Source: Adiantum capillus-veneris (taxonomy: Eukaryota; Streptophyta; Polypodiopsida; Polypodiales; Pteridaceae). From it: a stretch of DNA of 64,000 bases. Positions 10,858 to 22,849 of the stretch are shown here, piece after piece. Both the position numbers and the translations under genes were made by a program. The notes below the pieces were generated by a model that worked only from the letters and a program-made list of their open reading frames with translations, did no database searches and was not told the origin of the DNA. Within the stretch, counting starts at the first letter, position 1; every line of letters begins with the position of its first letter. The stretch covers positions 102,993,087 to 103,057,086 of the forward strand of contig CM043966.1 in assembly GCA_014529385.2 (NCBI GenBank), read 5' to 3'.

Positions 10858-11262
10858 TGTGCGCGTATGTCGCACGTGTCAATGCCGTCGTGCCGTCGCA
10901 ATGTTCGATCGCACACGCTCTCTCTCTCTCTCTCTCACGCATACACACACACACACACACACACAAGGAGATGAAGAAGAAGAAGATGGAGATGGAGCAA
11001 GAGCACTCTTCAATTGCACAATTGAGAGAATGAGTGAATTTTAGGTTTAGTTGACTTTTATATGAGCTCACCCCATTCACACTTGGGCGCCCATGCTTAG
11101 CCAACTAATCCCTTGAATGTTCCAGTTAGAGTGCGCCTCTCATCAACGATCACTCTTACCCTTTTCCTATTGGACCGACAAGCCCGGTACCTAACTCTAC
11201 CAAGTAAATAATACAACATCCGTCGTAGGTGATAGGGTGTCCGTGAGCCGTGAGGGTTAACA
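10858..11262 (-). repeat. 5' LTR of the gag-protease element
   Basis: 405 bp, TG...CA, with CT/CA microsatellite near 10918-10965. Shorter than its partner by one deletion of about 170 bp. Confidence 0.9.
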
Positions 11263-11650
11263 GAGCTAGCGGCAAATTAATAGTAGAAAAAACGCAAACC
11301 AACTTCGAAGATGACTCATGTAGTTCTAAAAACCCAAACAGACTTCGGTTAGGTTAGGTTATAGGTTAAATTAAGGTTATAGGTTAGGTTATATATTCTA
11401 GGTTATGTTCGGTTAGGTTAGGTTTATGTTATAGATTAGGTTAGATTATAAGTTAGGCTAGAGCTAGCAGCAAAAAGTAGAAAAAACGCAAACGGATTTC
11501 AAGAATGACTTGTGTACTTGATCAAAAAACGTAAACGGACTTCGATTAAGTTATGTTATAGGTGAGGTTATAGGTTAGGTTTAATTTGGTTATAGGTTAG
11601 GTTAGGTTATGGGTTATAGGTTAGGTTTATGTTATAGGTTTGAAAAGTGC
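11263..11650. repeat. Tandem repeat with TTAGGT-rich stretches, right half
   Basis: Continues the array broken at 871. It opens with GAGCTAGCGGCAAATTAATAG, has another GAGCTAGC block near 11461 and TTAGGT-type runs at 11340-11450 and 11560-11640. It gives way near 11650 to CACTA-derived sequence. Confidence 0.75.
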
Positions 11651-11654
11651 TAAC

Positions 11655-12168
11655 GCAGTTGGACTTCAAAGTGGTTCAAAGTTATTACCAGTGGCCCTAA
11701 TGCAGCTGTGCGCAAAAACAAGAGTGGATTGAGTCAAGTAAACTTTAGGTGGGTGTGGACAGATGTGCGGGATATATTCGTACTTTTGGAGCATTCTGAA
11801 CAAGTTGTGTTCACACTAGATTCACTGTGGAAAGAAAATGATCTGTCTAAACCGCGCTAGCTCTATGTTGTTCAAGTTGCTCCACAGAGCAAGCAAGTGT
11901 GTGAAGGATTGGATGTTGAGGTCGAAGAGGTGATTCATGAACAAAGTGCAGGATCGACGTATGATATAAGTTTGGATTTTGAGCTAAAGGTCAGTGGTGA
12001 GCATATGCCTGAACCTAGAGATGAAGTGTCAAATATTGAAGCTGATTCGGAGAGAGCGATGAAGAAGTAGGGTTTGATGACGAAGATGCAGAAGTACACA
12101 TTGAGATAGACATCTTTGGTGCATCAGATCTCATAGAACACGAGAGATTAACTAATGATTTTTGCTAG
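11655..12168 (+). pseudogene. tnp2 transposase C-terminal (DUF4216-like) remnant
   Basis: The plus-strand frame gives GLSQVNFRWVWTDVRDIF then LLEHSEQVVFTLDSLW, the pattern at the end of plant tnp2 proteins where an acidic tail follows. Compare RDTFVLPEHCEQ at about 20245-20280. A TAG interrupts it near 11858 and a frame change near 12060 is needed to reach the acidic end (TAG at 12166). No complete transposase is left. Confidence 0.6.
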
Positions 12169-12320
12169 GAACTCTTTTGTAAAACTCTTTTTATTAGTCT
12201 ACAATACACTTTAGATTCATTCATTTGTGTTGGCGATTCATTTATTTGTTATTTGTATTGATTAAGCGTTTCTTCTGTAAACTAACGTATTTTGTGGGTG
12301 TTATTTGTGTATCTATAGCC

Positions 12321-13435
12321 ATGGTCGATGACGATGAGCCATACTCTCCTAGTTTTAGTTTTTCTGTCACTCCGACTGGCATGTCACCCGAGCAGATAGG
12401 TCTCTTTTTGACAGAGTTCACACCAGAGCAGGTCGCGATGGCATTGAACCTTTGGGCAGAAGGCTTCTCTAGACCTACTACGATCGACTCTACGCCTAGG
12501 ACTAGTGTGGTCCTTACACCGATCGGGCCCACACCTCAGTTGAGTGTGCCTCCTATGCCTAGGACTAGTATGTCCCATACACAGACGGGTGGTTCATCCT
12601 CGAGACGAGGTAGTCGTCGTTCTGGAGGTGGTGGTTGCTGTGGTAGAGTGGTTCTACCGATGTGTCCACACTATCGAGAGAGCGTCCCCCACTCTCTTCA
12701 ATAGATAGTTCACCGATTGGCATACCACTTACACCTTGGGGATCCATGAGCATAATCCTAGCAAGGTGTACAAGAGCAGGGATGGGACTGTTGTGGCGGA
12801 TAGGGTCCGAAAGGCCATGCGACAGAGGATTCGATAGCTCTGTACAATTCAGTTTGGTTACTCTGTGATGGAGGTTTGGGATAATCTTGACGATGAAAGA
12901 AAGAGTTACATCGTCGAGGCCATTCACAGAGAGTACATGCCGGCAGAGGGCTACGATCAAGTCTCGAATGGCTGGATTTTGGGCGTGGCGAAGGCCACAA
13001 TGTCACACCATCGGTCAATCACAGGCGAGAGACAGATACAATGCCGGCAGTCCAAAGCCGGCATGGTTGGACACAGAGGAGTGGGCGAAGATTGCACCAG
13101 AGACACCAGACAATCCAGACAGATTTCAACAACAGAGAGATGCAACCAGAGCACATTTGGAGTCTGTTGGAGCGTCACATCTTGGGAGTGGAGGCTACGG
13201 CACACTTCAACATGAGTTTGTAAGTATTATACGTATGCTTTGCATTAGTGAAAATATATATATGAAGTTTGAAGATTTATCTCACGCTTAAACCATAATT
13301 TTATAGGAAGTTACCGTGAAGCGTCTTTCGACACGCCGAGAGGAGAAGTATGGGTACAAGCATGGACTTGTGGCCCTTTTGACCCAGCTGCTGCAGAAGG
13401 AGGGAGAGGACGTCGACTGGGAGGCATTACCATGA
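12321..13435 (+). pseudogene. Diverged CACTA accessory (Transposase_24-type) gene, broken
   Basis: Starts MVDDDEPYSPSF and includes the same RRSGGGGCCG stretch as the other copies. Further on are WLDTEEWAKIAPETPDNPD, FQQQRDATRAHLES and SHLGSGGYGTLQHEF, the conserved region of this family, ending at a GTAAGT donor at 13218. A last exon after TATAG at about 13307 encodes a basic tail and stops at 13433-13435. The first exon needs at least one frame change (stop at 12702), so it is read as a pseudogene. It differs strongly from the copies at 4685 and 21135, so it comes from an older or different CACTA family. Confidence 0.6.
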
Positions 13436-13489
13436 CGGTCTTCTTTGTACAGTCTTACTCAGTCATCTTCATACAATCTTTTTTGTAGT

Positions 13490-13860
13490 TGTGGTCTTCT
13501 TGATACAGTTTTACTCAGTGATTGTTTGCATGTACAGTTTTGTAGTGCTTATGTTTATGGTTTTGCATTCCATTTGTGATTATGATTTGTTTTGCAATTA
13601 TGGTATGGAACAAAGGTTACGGTTATATGGCACAAAGGTTTTGGTCATGGTTTGGCAATCAAGTTATGGTTATGGTTTTGCAATGATGGAATGGCAATCA
13701 TGGTATGGTTAGGGTTTGACAATCAAGTTATGGTTATGGTTTTCAGTGATGGTATGGCAATCATGTGATAGTTATGGTTTGGCAACCAGATTATGGTTAT
13801 GGTTATGCCGTTGTGCCTATGGTTTGGGAGTCGACGTTATGGTTATGATTTTTTAGAATT
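13490..13860. repeat. Low-complexity GGTTATGG / GGCAATCA repeats
   Basis: Degenerate short units such as GGTTATGGTTTGGCAATCA follow the broken accessory gene. No coding potential is seen; this may be part of the old CACTA 3' region. Confidence 0.6.
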
Positions 13861-13933
13861 TGTCATGATTAAGCTTTTGATTTTGTTCTTTTTACAAATT
13901 TGCTAATCTGTATACACCCACCCGCTCTTTAGC

Positions 13934-14060
13934 CACTACAAGAGGTACTTAATATTAGCGACGCTCACAGTGCGACGCTCAAATGTGAAAAACCACAGCG
14001 TCGCTACGTTACAAGTAACCTAGCAACGCTCATAACGACGCCGTCAGGGGTAAAAAAAAT
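13934..14060. repeat. CACTA left terminus and subterminal repeats
   Basis: The terminal CACTACAAGAGGT is followed by several GCGACGCT / AGCGTCGC motifs in both orientations, fewer and more degenerate than at the right end. Confidence 0.75.
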
Positions 14061-14135
14061 AACCGAGAGTGTCCGAAAACTCAGATCTCAGATCTGAGTT
14101 TTCGTTTTCGGCGCGCACTCAAGCAAGCAAGGTAA

Positions 14136-14167
14136 CGCGCGCTCTCCCTCTCTCTCTCTTTCTTCTC

Positions 14168-14198
<31 letters not shown>

Positions 14199-14401
14199 AG
14201 AGGAAGGAGAGCCAAGTATGCTCCTTCCCTCTCCTCAATCTCATGTTCCCTTCCCCTCTTTCTCTCTCTCTCTCAAACACACACACACACACCTCACACA
14301 CACATTGTGTTTTTGAGAGAGAGAGAGAGAGAGCACATGCATAAACAAAAAACGCACGCACACATGCATAAACAAAGAATGCACACACACATTGAGAGAG
14401 G

Positions 14402-14455
<54 letters not shown>

Positions 14456-14520
14456 ATGCATAAACCAAAAACGCACACACACATGCATAAACAAAGAATG
14501 CACACACACATTGAGAGAGG

Positions 14521-14581
<61 letters not shown>

Positions 14582-14757
14582 AGAAGAAGAAGAAGAAGAA
14601 GAAGAGAGTCTTAACATTGTAGGAAACTATCCCCAGAGACCTTAAAGATCTAGTCGACAGGAGTTGAATTCATGAGGGAAATGGCATAACCAATCTATCA
14701 CACTTGGGTGATAGAAAAGTTATACCTTTTTTCTCCTTTTATTGGCGTGCACACACA

Positions 14758-14808
<51 letters not shown>

Positions 14809-14975
14809 GAGAAGAAGAGAGTTTAATTTAATGTCATAGGAAACTAATTCAAGAGACCTAAAGATCTAGCCGACAAGGAGTTGAACTTAAGACCTGTTAT
14901 TCAAGAGGGAAATGGCATAACCAATCTACCACACTTGGGTGATAGAAAAGTTATACCATTTTTCTCTTTTTATTG

Positions 14976-15008
<33 letters not shown>

Positions 15009-15030
15009 AAGAAGAGAGTTTTAATGTCGT
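14136..15030. repeat. Compound microsatellite block with duplicated modules
   Basis: (CT)n, (CA)n, (GA)n and (GAA)n tracts are interleaved. A module of about 120 bp beginning GCATGCATAAAC and ending in a GA run occurs twice (about 14334-14455 and 14454-14578). A second module, AATGGCATAACCAATCTA plus flanks, occurs near 14680, 14910 and again at 15297. A third, GAAGAAGAGAGTTT then AGGAAACTA, occurs at about 14580, 14812 and 15007. Long frames here are repeat artefacts. Confidence 0.85.
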
Positions 15031-15049
15031 AGGAAACTATCCCAAAAGA

Positions 15050-15450
15050 CGTTAAAGATTAGGTTAGATGTAGACTTACGTTAAATTAGATTTAGGTTTA
15101 TTTAAGTTAAATTATATTAGATTTAGATTTATTTTTAGTTAGATTTACGTTTGATTAGATTTAGATTTATTTACGTTAGATTTAGATTTACGTTATATTA
15201 AATTAGATTTAGGTTTATTTACGTTAGATTTAGATTTACGATATATTAGATTAAATTTAGCTGTATTTACGTTATTTACCTGTTTTATTGAAGAGGGAAA
15301 TGGCATAACCAATCTACCACACTTGGGTGATAGAAAGGTTATACCATTTTCCTCTTTTTATCGTTCAAGATAAGGTTAGATTTAGATTTACATCAGATTA
15401 GATTTAGGTTTATTTAAGTTAGATTAGATTAGATTTAGGTTTATTGTGAA
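15050..15450. repeat. Degenerate TTAGATTTAGGTTTATTTACG repeats
   Basis: Short A/T-rich units around TTAGATTTA and GGTTTATTTA repeat many times, broken once by the AATGGCATAACC module. Distinct from the TTAGGT array at 286-871. Confidence 0.7.
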
Positions 15451-15736
15451 TACACCGAAGGATTATACTGCCTACGCGTTTGAGAGTGGCCGGTGTCTCA
15501 GTCACTGCGCCGGAGATGCTTAAGAGTGACTCGAACACTGCGTTGGGGTCACCTAGAGGCCTGGATGATGTGAAGCACACCAAATAATATTCTACACGTG
15601 TTAGCAAGACATGCATTAAATGGCTAGTACGACCACAATAAAGATTTTTCTACAATCAAAAAATACGGGTACTATTTATGGTAACCAATGCACACTTGGA
15701 TTCATGATGAGAGAGAGAAAGAGAGAACGAGAAAAA

Positions 15737-15770
<34 letters not shown>

Positions 15771-15959
15771 GGAGAGACCTTACCAAAGAGATTTGCATCA
15801 TCCGAGACGACCTCTGCAACAACCAAGGTGCACAATTGATATTGCTAAAGACACAGAGTGAAGAACGATGAGACCATTATGATCCCTGAGGGGAAGCAAG
15901 TGATGGGCCGCATACAACAGTTGTGTAAACAGGTTTTTTGACACACTGTAGTCTGTCAT

Positions 15960-16315
15960 GGTCTCTTGGAGGGATCAGGATAAAGCCTCCAAGGATTATC
16001 TTATTGCGATGCTGCATCAGGGATAATCCCATCTTGATGCAAACTCTTGCTGCGTCACTTTGCTGCCACCACCTGTCTGGATTGATCGTCCTCTCTTCCC
16101 TGATACCAGAGACGATGCTTGGATGAGGAGACGCATGCGCGACTACATGAGGAGAGGAGTGGAGGGGTATCAGGGAGGAGAGGACGACCGATCCAGATAG
16201 GCGGTGGCAGCAAAGTGACGCAGTGAGAGTTTGCATCAAGACGGGATTATCCCATCACCTGGGGAGTGGCGGCTGGGCCAGCTTCGAGGAGGATTTTGTC
16301 CCATCACCTGCGTCG
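15960..16315. pseudogene. Inverted duplication of an accessory-transposase exon
   Basis: On the minus strand 15960-16110 encodes NPDRWWQQSDAARVCIK, matching NPDKWKQQKDAARARVE of the intact copy. On the plus strand 16166-16315 encodes the same motif in degenerate form and runs on into SHHLGSGGWASFEEDFV. The conserved Transposase_24 motif is therefore present twice head to head. The arms are 16020-16107 and 16166-16253, with a 58-bp spacer. Neither is a functional gene. Confidence 0.75.
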
Positions 16316-16802
16316 TGGATCGATGGGGTGGAGAGGTGAGAGTATTAAACTCTTGCATTGAAGAATTTGTATACGTGAGGCCCATTCACATCTACACAGC
16401 TAGTAGCCCCTTTGTATGTCTTTTACCCTTCAATGGAGCGAATCACCACATGTTCAATTAGGTTAGATTTAAGATAAGATTTTGGATTGAGTTTTTATAT
16501 TAGAGTCTACCTTCGAGATTACGATAAAAAAATTAGAGTTAGACGAACGGTGAAAAGATTTACTGTGAAAAGATGTTAAGATGCTGTGAAATGCTACAGC
16601 TAGAGAAGAGGCAAAGGGGTTTTGTCCACTACATGCACTATCATGTAGACGTGAGTGTGTAGTTTTCTTGTACCCACAAATATAGGCATTGACCAATAAA
16701 GACGAGATTATAACCGAGTGGTTCTGATCTTCGTGCACCTCTAGACCGAGGTGTGCGGGGATTGGACATGACTAGAGAATGTGAGGTAGTTTACAGTGTG
16801 AA

Positions 16803-16806
<4 letters not shown>

Positions 16807-16870
<64 letters not shown>
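16807..16870. repeat. (GA)n microsatellite, about 32 units
   Basis: Uninterrupted GA dinucleotides just upstream of the tnp2 gene start. Confidence 0.95.
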
Positions 16871-16873
<3 letters not shown>

Positions 16874-16936
16874 AAGACGAAGAATGCCAATAGAAGATTA
16901 AATTTGTTGTCCAGGTTGTAGATTTTTACCCTCATT

Positions 16937-19900
16937 ATGAGTAGTGACGAGGATGTGGGGCCGTCCAACCGAAACACCTATCTCTCAACGAGGATCTTAT
17001 GTCCTTGTAATCATTGCAAGCATGCTGTGTGACGGACAAGACGCGTTTCTTTGCAGCACGTTCGCGAATTTGGCGAGTTCAATCCATCTATTATAGATCG
17101 AGTTGTTGCCAATTATAACTCGCCGGACTCTGACACTGGCCAACAGGCAGCAATCTTGCAACCTAATAGACGTGTTCGTAGGCGCTTTGGTCAAGCAGCA
17201 TATGTGAGGCCACAAGATGTAGCCTCTGATAGCTCGGGGGATGATAATGCAGACCACATTCCCAACAAGGCAATGTTTGAGCCCGAGATTAATGAAATGA
17301 TCGAGACGATCATGGATTCAGAAAGGCTTATCTATGATGATATGAAAAGTGAAGCCGATACGCCATTGTATAATGGACCACTTTGTCTAGATTGAAAGCG
17401 CTCCTGGTTCTTCTCAACATGCATGCAAAGTTTGGATGGAGTGACACTAGCGTCACAACGCTTTTCAGGTGATCTATTACAATTAGTTTACTTTAATAAA
17501 ACTCTAAATGTATAATGATCTGATAGATTTTTACACAATTGTACTGTATTTTTATGTTGTGTAGATTGCTCAAAGAGCACATATTACCAGTTGATAATGT
17601 GATGCCAGATTCCCGAGAGGAAGAAAGAAAGATTTTGTGAAACTTGGGGATGGATTACAATTCGATCCACGCTTGTCCTAATGACTGCACTCTTTTTTGA
17701 GGGGAATACATAGACATGGAGAAGTGTCTGAAATGTGATTCCGAGAGATATCGAGTAGATCTCCACGGAACAAACATTCCGCAAAAGGTTTTGCGACATT
17801 TTCCTCTGCTTCCTCGCATCAAGCATTTCTTTGAATGTAAGTCCATAGCCGCCCTAGCATCATGGCATGAGGAGAATAAATCTTTGGATGGTGTGCTACG
17901 GATTCCTGCAGATTGCGCAGCCTGGAAACATATAGATGGAACATGGTCGGATTTTGCCAGGGAATCTCAAAATTTGCGCTTAGGCCTGGCTATGGATGGC
18001 GTAAATCCATTTGGTCAAAGATCAACATCTTACAGTGTATGGCCCGTTGTCATCGTCAACTACAACATTCCCCCGTGGTTGACTACGAGGAAGGGGCACC
18101 TATGGCTAAGCTTGATTGTGCCGGGGCGATATAAAGTGAAGAATATGGATGTGTATCTTCGTCCACTATTGGAAGAGCTACAACAATTGTGGATTGGCAT
18201 AGAAGTGGTGGATATGAGCCGACACACAAGTCGACGGAATGCTTTGATCAAAGGCATTCTAATGTGGACCATGCATGACTATCCCGGACTAACAGAATGC
18301 TTAGGTGATCTATTTACACTCCTCACTCAGACACTGTAAATCTTGGTTTTTCTCAAGCTAACATATTATTATGTGTATACATGCTTCAAACAAGCGGATA
18401 CAGAGCATGTGTCACATGTGGACCTAGACTGAATGCACGTAGGGCACCCTCATTGAAGAAGCAAATCTACGAAGGTCATCAAGCGTATCTTCCAGAGAAT
18501 CATGTGTTACGCGATGGCTTTTTGGGAAGAGAGCCACCGAGGATGTCTGCACAAGCATGGTTAGAGCAGAAGGAGATGTGTGATGACGGATTGCCCCCAG
18601 GGATGAAGAGACTATCTCTATTGTACGAGTTACCATACTAGCCCCGACTCATGATCAATCACTTGCTTGATCCAATGCACATATTCAAGAATGTGGGTAA
18701 TCTACTATGGGACCATCTGACCGGCAAGAAAGATACTTTGGGAGCCAGAGTCGACCTTAGAAATGTGGATCGTATGGAGCAATATTGGCTGCAAACAGAA
18801 TCCGACGGATCGATAAAACTCCCTAAAGCACCATGGATTTTCACAGGAGCCCAAGAACGCAAAGTAAAAGAGACCATTCGATCTTTGCGGACCCCCATTA
18901 GCTAATGAACTTGCTCCGAACGTATTTTACCAAAGAAGGAAAGCTTACCGGTTTGAAGTCACACGACTGTCATAAAATGTGTCAGGTATGTTCATAGTGG
19001 AATATATCATAGTGGGAATTGTGTAACAAATTCGTGTGTGGACTTTAATATCATTGCTGCACGTGTTTTGCAGTTTATTTTACCGGTTTCCATTAAGGGA
19101 TGTTTGTCTCTTGACGTCCGTAGCACAATCTACAAACTTGTGAAGTTGGTGCAATGGATCTCACAAAAGGAGATCAACGTAGACTCCATACCATTCGCCA
19201 AACTAAACGTTGCGGAGGTTCTGTGCATGTTTGAGAAACATTTTCCTACTACCATGCTAACCATTCAGGTGCATCTTCTTGTTCACATAGTTGATGAGGT
19301 GGAAATAGCTGGCACAGTACATTCCAGATGGATGTTCTTTTTAGAACGTTTCATGAAAACGCTCAAGGGATATGTGCGTTAAAAGGCATGTCCAGAGGGT
19401 AGCATGGCAGAAGGTTGGCTGGTACCATAGTCCCTAGTGTACATTGGAGAGTGGTTAGACGGATTTGATAAAGCCCAGGACACGCTATGGCGAACCATAG
19501 ATGATGAGCGCATATCTGGGATTGTCATGTGCAATCTCGGTGTTGAGAAGAAGATGACGGAAGATCTAGAGGCTAAAATCAACCGATTTTGCATGCTTCA
19601 CAATCCAGTGATGCAAAAGTGGATTTAAAAATATGAGGATGCAAAGCAAGAGCGACAAAGAGCACGAATTGAGTGGAGACGGGGAAGACGACCACCAATG
19701 CACTATTCAACGGGTCTGGAGAGCCTACCAACATTCATGAGCTTAAGATGGTTGTACAACCAATTGAAAAGCACACAACAGTGCGGTGAAGAAGTGACGG
19801 AAGAAGAGTGGGAGTACTCTCGGGGTTGCGCGACCAAGGTAAGTTTGCAATGTACGACTAGTGACTTTCTAGATGTTTGAACGACCACTCATAATCTTTG

Positions 19901-20659
19901 TTGGTTGTAGTATAAGTCATACACAGTAGCATGGTGTAAAGGTCGACATTTTAGGGTGGAATGGATCGACAAAAAGCATTTTACTCAAGATTGTGGAATC
20001 ATGGTAAAATTTGAACAGTCTAGTCGACGACGGTCCTCTGATGCAGATCCTGTGGTGGCGGAACTCACTTACTTCGGCACGCTACAAGAGATTTTGAGGA
20101 TCGATTATAGAGGATTTTTTGTCGACTTGTTCGGCGTGCAATGGTTCAAGATAATCATGGAGGATCGTAACGCTATTGTGCATAGAGGAGGGCCTGGTTT
20201 TCTTGAGGTGGATTCAACTAAGAAACGGACTGACCTAAGAGACACTTTCGTACTACCCGAGCATTGTGAACAAGTAAGTATGTAAATTATTAACATCCCA
20301 TTTTAGAATTTATGTGCTTGGAAGCTCTCATGTAAGTTATGTGGCTCTGGCAGGTGATATTTCATCCTACAAAGTCTGCATCAAACTGGTGGTACGTCAT
20401 AGAGGTAGCCCCTCGTAGTGCACGGACGTATGAAGGCTACCATGTGCCGATCACAGCGGCATCAATGGAGGAGATCGGAGAAGATGCTCAGTCAGAAGCC
20501 GTTGAGGTGGTGCCAGACAAACATCAAGCTGCTACTCTCTATGGGGTGCATGCAGAGGATCTACAAAATGAAACGGAGGACATCTGTTTAAATGGAGAGC
20601 TCTATATAGATATAGGAAGTTATGCTGAGCTATGCGAGGATGAGAGAGAGATCTCTTAA
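16937..20659 (+). pseudogene. tnp2 CACTA transposase, broken by stops
   Basis: The catalytic gene of the CACTA element, which normally binds and cuts the element ends. The best start is the ATG at 16937, leading into LCPCNHCKH, the Cys/His motif of the transposase-associated N-terminal domain. A TGA follows at 17030-17032. The tnp2 core lies at 17584-18905: LGMDYNSIHACPNDC, KCLKCDSERYR, VLRIPADCAAWKHIDGTW, LRLGLAMDGVNPFG, SVWPVVIVNYNIPPW, then LLDPMHIFKNVGNLLWDHL. A DUF4218-like part is at 19070-19630 (RWMFFLERFMKTLKGYVR). A DUF4216-like part at 19910-20440 includes VQWFKIIMED and an acidic end closing at TAA 20657-20659. Several short introns and at least four internal stops (near 17030, 17638, 17698, 19381) make it non-functional. 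Confidence 0.85.
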
Positions 20660-20830
20660 AGCCATAAATATTGTATTTGAACAATTTTGCTCCGTTTTGT
20701 AAAAACTCTGGCTCTCTAAGTACCTTCCATGTTGTATAACGCTCTTTTGATTTTGCGCTTACATCCTGGGCAATCCATGGCCACATGCAGCTCCACCACC
20801 TGGTTTTTCGACTGCAAGATTTGATTGTGT

Positions 20831-20831
<1 letters not shown>

Positions 20832-20881
<50 letters not shown>
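20832..20881. repeat. (CT)n microsatellite
   Basis: About 24 CT units lie between the tnp2 gene and the accessory gene. This tract and its flank (about 20768-20880) are absent from the corresponding place in the copy at 4470, so it is an insertion here. Confidence 0.9.
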
Positions 20882-20884
<3 letters not shown>

Positions 20885-21134
20885 GATTGAAAATTCTGAG
20901 TTATCAACTTGCCTCTTCCATCACTCAAGTTGAATAGAAGAAGAACGCGTCATTGCGTCATTGTATTTAATGGTCTTTGTGTCCACTATAGGTACGTATG
21001 CTCTAGGTATGTTCTCACAAGCAGGGACGACGAGCACCTCCTCCTCTCTCTCTCTATCTCTCTAACTACTTGTCCATGTTTTCTCCTCCATTCATTCAAT
21101 ATTAAGTTTAAATGTTCGTGTGTTTAATGCAGGT

Positions 21135-22451
21135 ATGGATGATGAGGAGTTTCTTTCTTCTTTGTCACCCCAGCAGAGACAGTGGTACGTGGAGCATCAT
21201 CGCTCTGGCACACCATCGTGCGTTTCTACTCCATCCGCATCTCCCTCTATTTCGGAGCATTCAGCGCGCTCCGAAGCTTCAGTGTCGACGAGACGATCTT
21301 CACACTCGTCTAGGCACCGGCGCTCTAGTGGTGGCGGTGGTGGTTGTTGTGGGGATGCCGCCGCCGATGCTTCGACACCGCCTTGTGTTCGACGAGGCTC
21401 TTTACCCTCCCCTTCTTTGCCCGCCCCAAAACCAGCCACGACATCGCCATCGACACCAGGTTTTGCATGGTTGACTGCCGTTCCTAGCGGCTACACACCA
21501 CTAGCTACTCCTCCAGGAGTCACTCTGGTGGACACTCCTCGCTTCGGGGCTCGGACTCCAGTGGAGACACCTGACGTCCATACCCTCGTCGACACGCCGC
21601 TAGAGACCCCTGTCGCGGGACCCCCAGGTTCACGCGTCAGCGGCGAGAGGGCTTGCCTTACTCCGTCGACTTCAATGGCGGCATCATCTTGGATGATGAA
21701 GGCAAGAAGGCGATTTCGCGCATGCACGGTCTTTGCTCTCAGGTGTTTAGACACTACATACTAAACAGCTGGAGTGAAGTACCGAATGATTTAAAAGACA
21801 GAGTCATCAGTATTCTTCATGACGAGTTTCGCGTTCCAACACGGGATGAGCGCTTCAATGAAGATGTGATGAAGGCTCGAATGCGCGAATACTGCAAGCA
21901 CAAGCGTTCCAAAGTGCAAAAAGCAATCAAGCATGGGTGGAACAGACCAAATTGGCTGGCCAAAGAAGATTGGAAGAATGCGAAGAAAGCAGCGCGCGAG
22001 AATCCCGACAAGTGGAAGCAACAAAAGGAGGTAGCCAGAGCGTGAGTAGAGGCAGGGAGCTCGCACCACTTGGGGAGCGGTGGGTTGGCATCATTTGAGG
22101 CCGATTTTGTAAGTGTTTTCACATTGCTGTCTATGTTTGATAGTTTAGGGTTTATGGGTTTTTAAATTCTAACATAATGGATTCTTTGTATGTTTTGACA
22201 GTGGTCGATGTGACAGGACGTGATCCCACACCGTACGAGCGCGAGTACTCAGGCAGGAAGGGCTTAAACGCCCTGATGGACATTCTGAGTTCTTGCGACG
22301 GCATGGTTAGTATTAGGATTTACTCTTTTCTATTTGTTGTATTGTTTTATAAACATCGCTATATGTTTATACTTACAAAAAGCTGTCTTATTGTTTTTTT
22401 TTTCAGAATCCGACAGATACGCCGCTTGGACGCGATGAGACGTCTGATTAA
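21135..22451 (+). pseudogene. CACTA accessory (Transposase_24-type) gene, frameshifted
   Basis: Close copy of the intact gene at 4685-5993, with the same MDDEEF start and the same three-exon plan (exon ends near 22108, exon 2 from 22202, final stop TAA 22449-22451). It is broken in three places: a frame change near 21620-21650, where the second half continues in another frame as YSVDFNGGIILDDEGKK; an in-frame TGA in the codon run after KEVARA (22043-22045); and an extra dinucleotide early in exon 2 that produces TGA. The conserved region RENPDKWKQQKE is still legible. Confidence 0.8.
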
Positions 22452-22849
22452 ACGACGTCAGTTTAGCCATAACTAGATGGCATTAGTTTCTTTTTGTCAT
22501 AGCTTATGTATCATGAGATGACTTTTATACGTCTTTTTGAAAACCATGTATATTTTTTCAATAATGACAATGGTTTGTAGCTATTACATTTGCAAAGTTT
22601 AACAATCAAGTGATTTTGCCTACGTGTACAATTGTCATTGATTTACTTTCATCAATTTACGCTTGTCAGTTTTGTATCTTTATTTTGCAAACAATACGTA
22701 CTATGGATGATGGAGTTAATGGTTATATTGTCTTGTGGGTGACTATTTTGGGTCTATATCTACCTTTGCATTTTTTTTCAAAGGTGAATCAATTAATGAA
22801 AAATTCAATATGGTTGATGGGTGGTGCCACCAATTTTTTTTCCTCTCGA

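Larger units (their letters stand above)
872..11262 (-). mobile_element. Complete Ty3-type LTR element with gag and protease only
   Basis: Terminal repeats begin TG and end CA at 872-1454 and 10858-11262. The flanking 5-bp duplication GAGCT is present at 867-871 and 11263-11267. A tRNA-Asp-type primer site sits inside the right LTR and a polypurine tract inside the left LTR, so the element reads on the minus strand. Coding content in order is gag (10098-7738 then 7819-6698), a CACTA insertion (6608-4470) and a retropepsin-like ORF (4483-3191). No reverse transcriptase, RNase H or integrase is visible, so this copy is non-autonomous. The protease region resembles that of the 19.5-kb element at 34138-53665, which suggests a related lineage. 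Confidence 0.92.
11651..13933 (+). mobile_element. Old CACTA fragment (tnp2 3' end plus accessory gene)
   Basis: Contains the last domain of a tnp2 transposase followed by a diverged accessory gene, in the same order and orientation as the element at 13934-23107. Its left side abuts the tandem repeat and lacks a CACTA end. Its right side abuts the left terminus of the next element. It may continue at 23108-23448. Confidence 0.65.

Noticed and set aside
14069-14645. Several long frames on both strands
   Set aside because: Poly-Ser/Leu or Arg/Glu products of CT/GA repeats; no gene structure.
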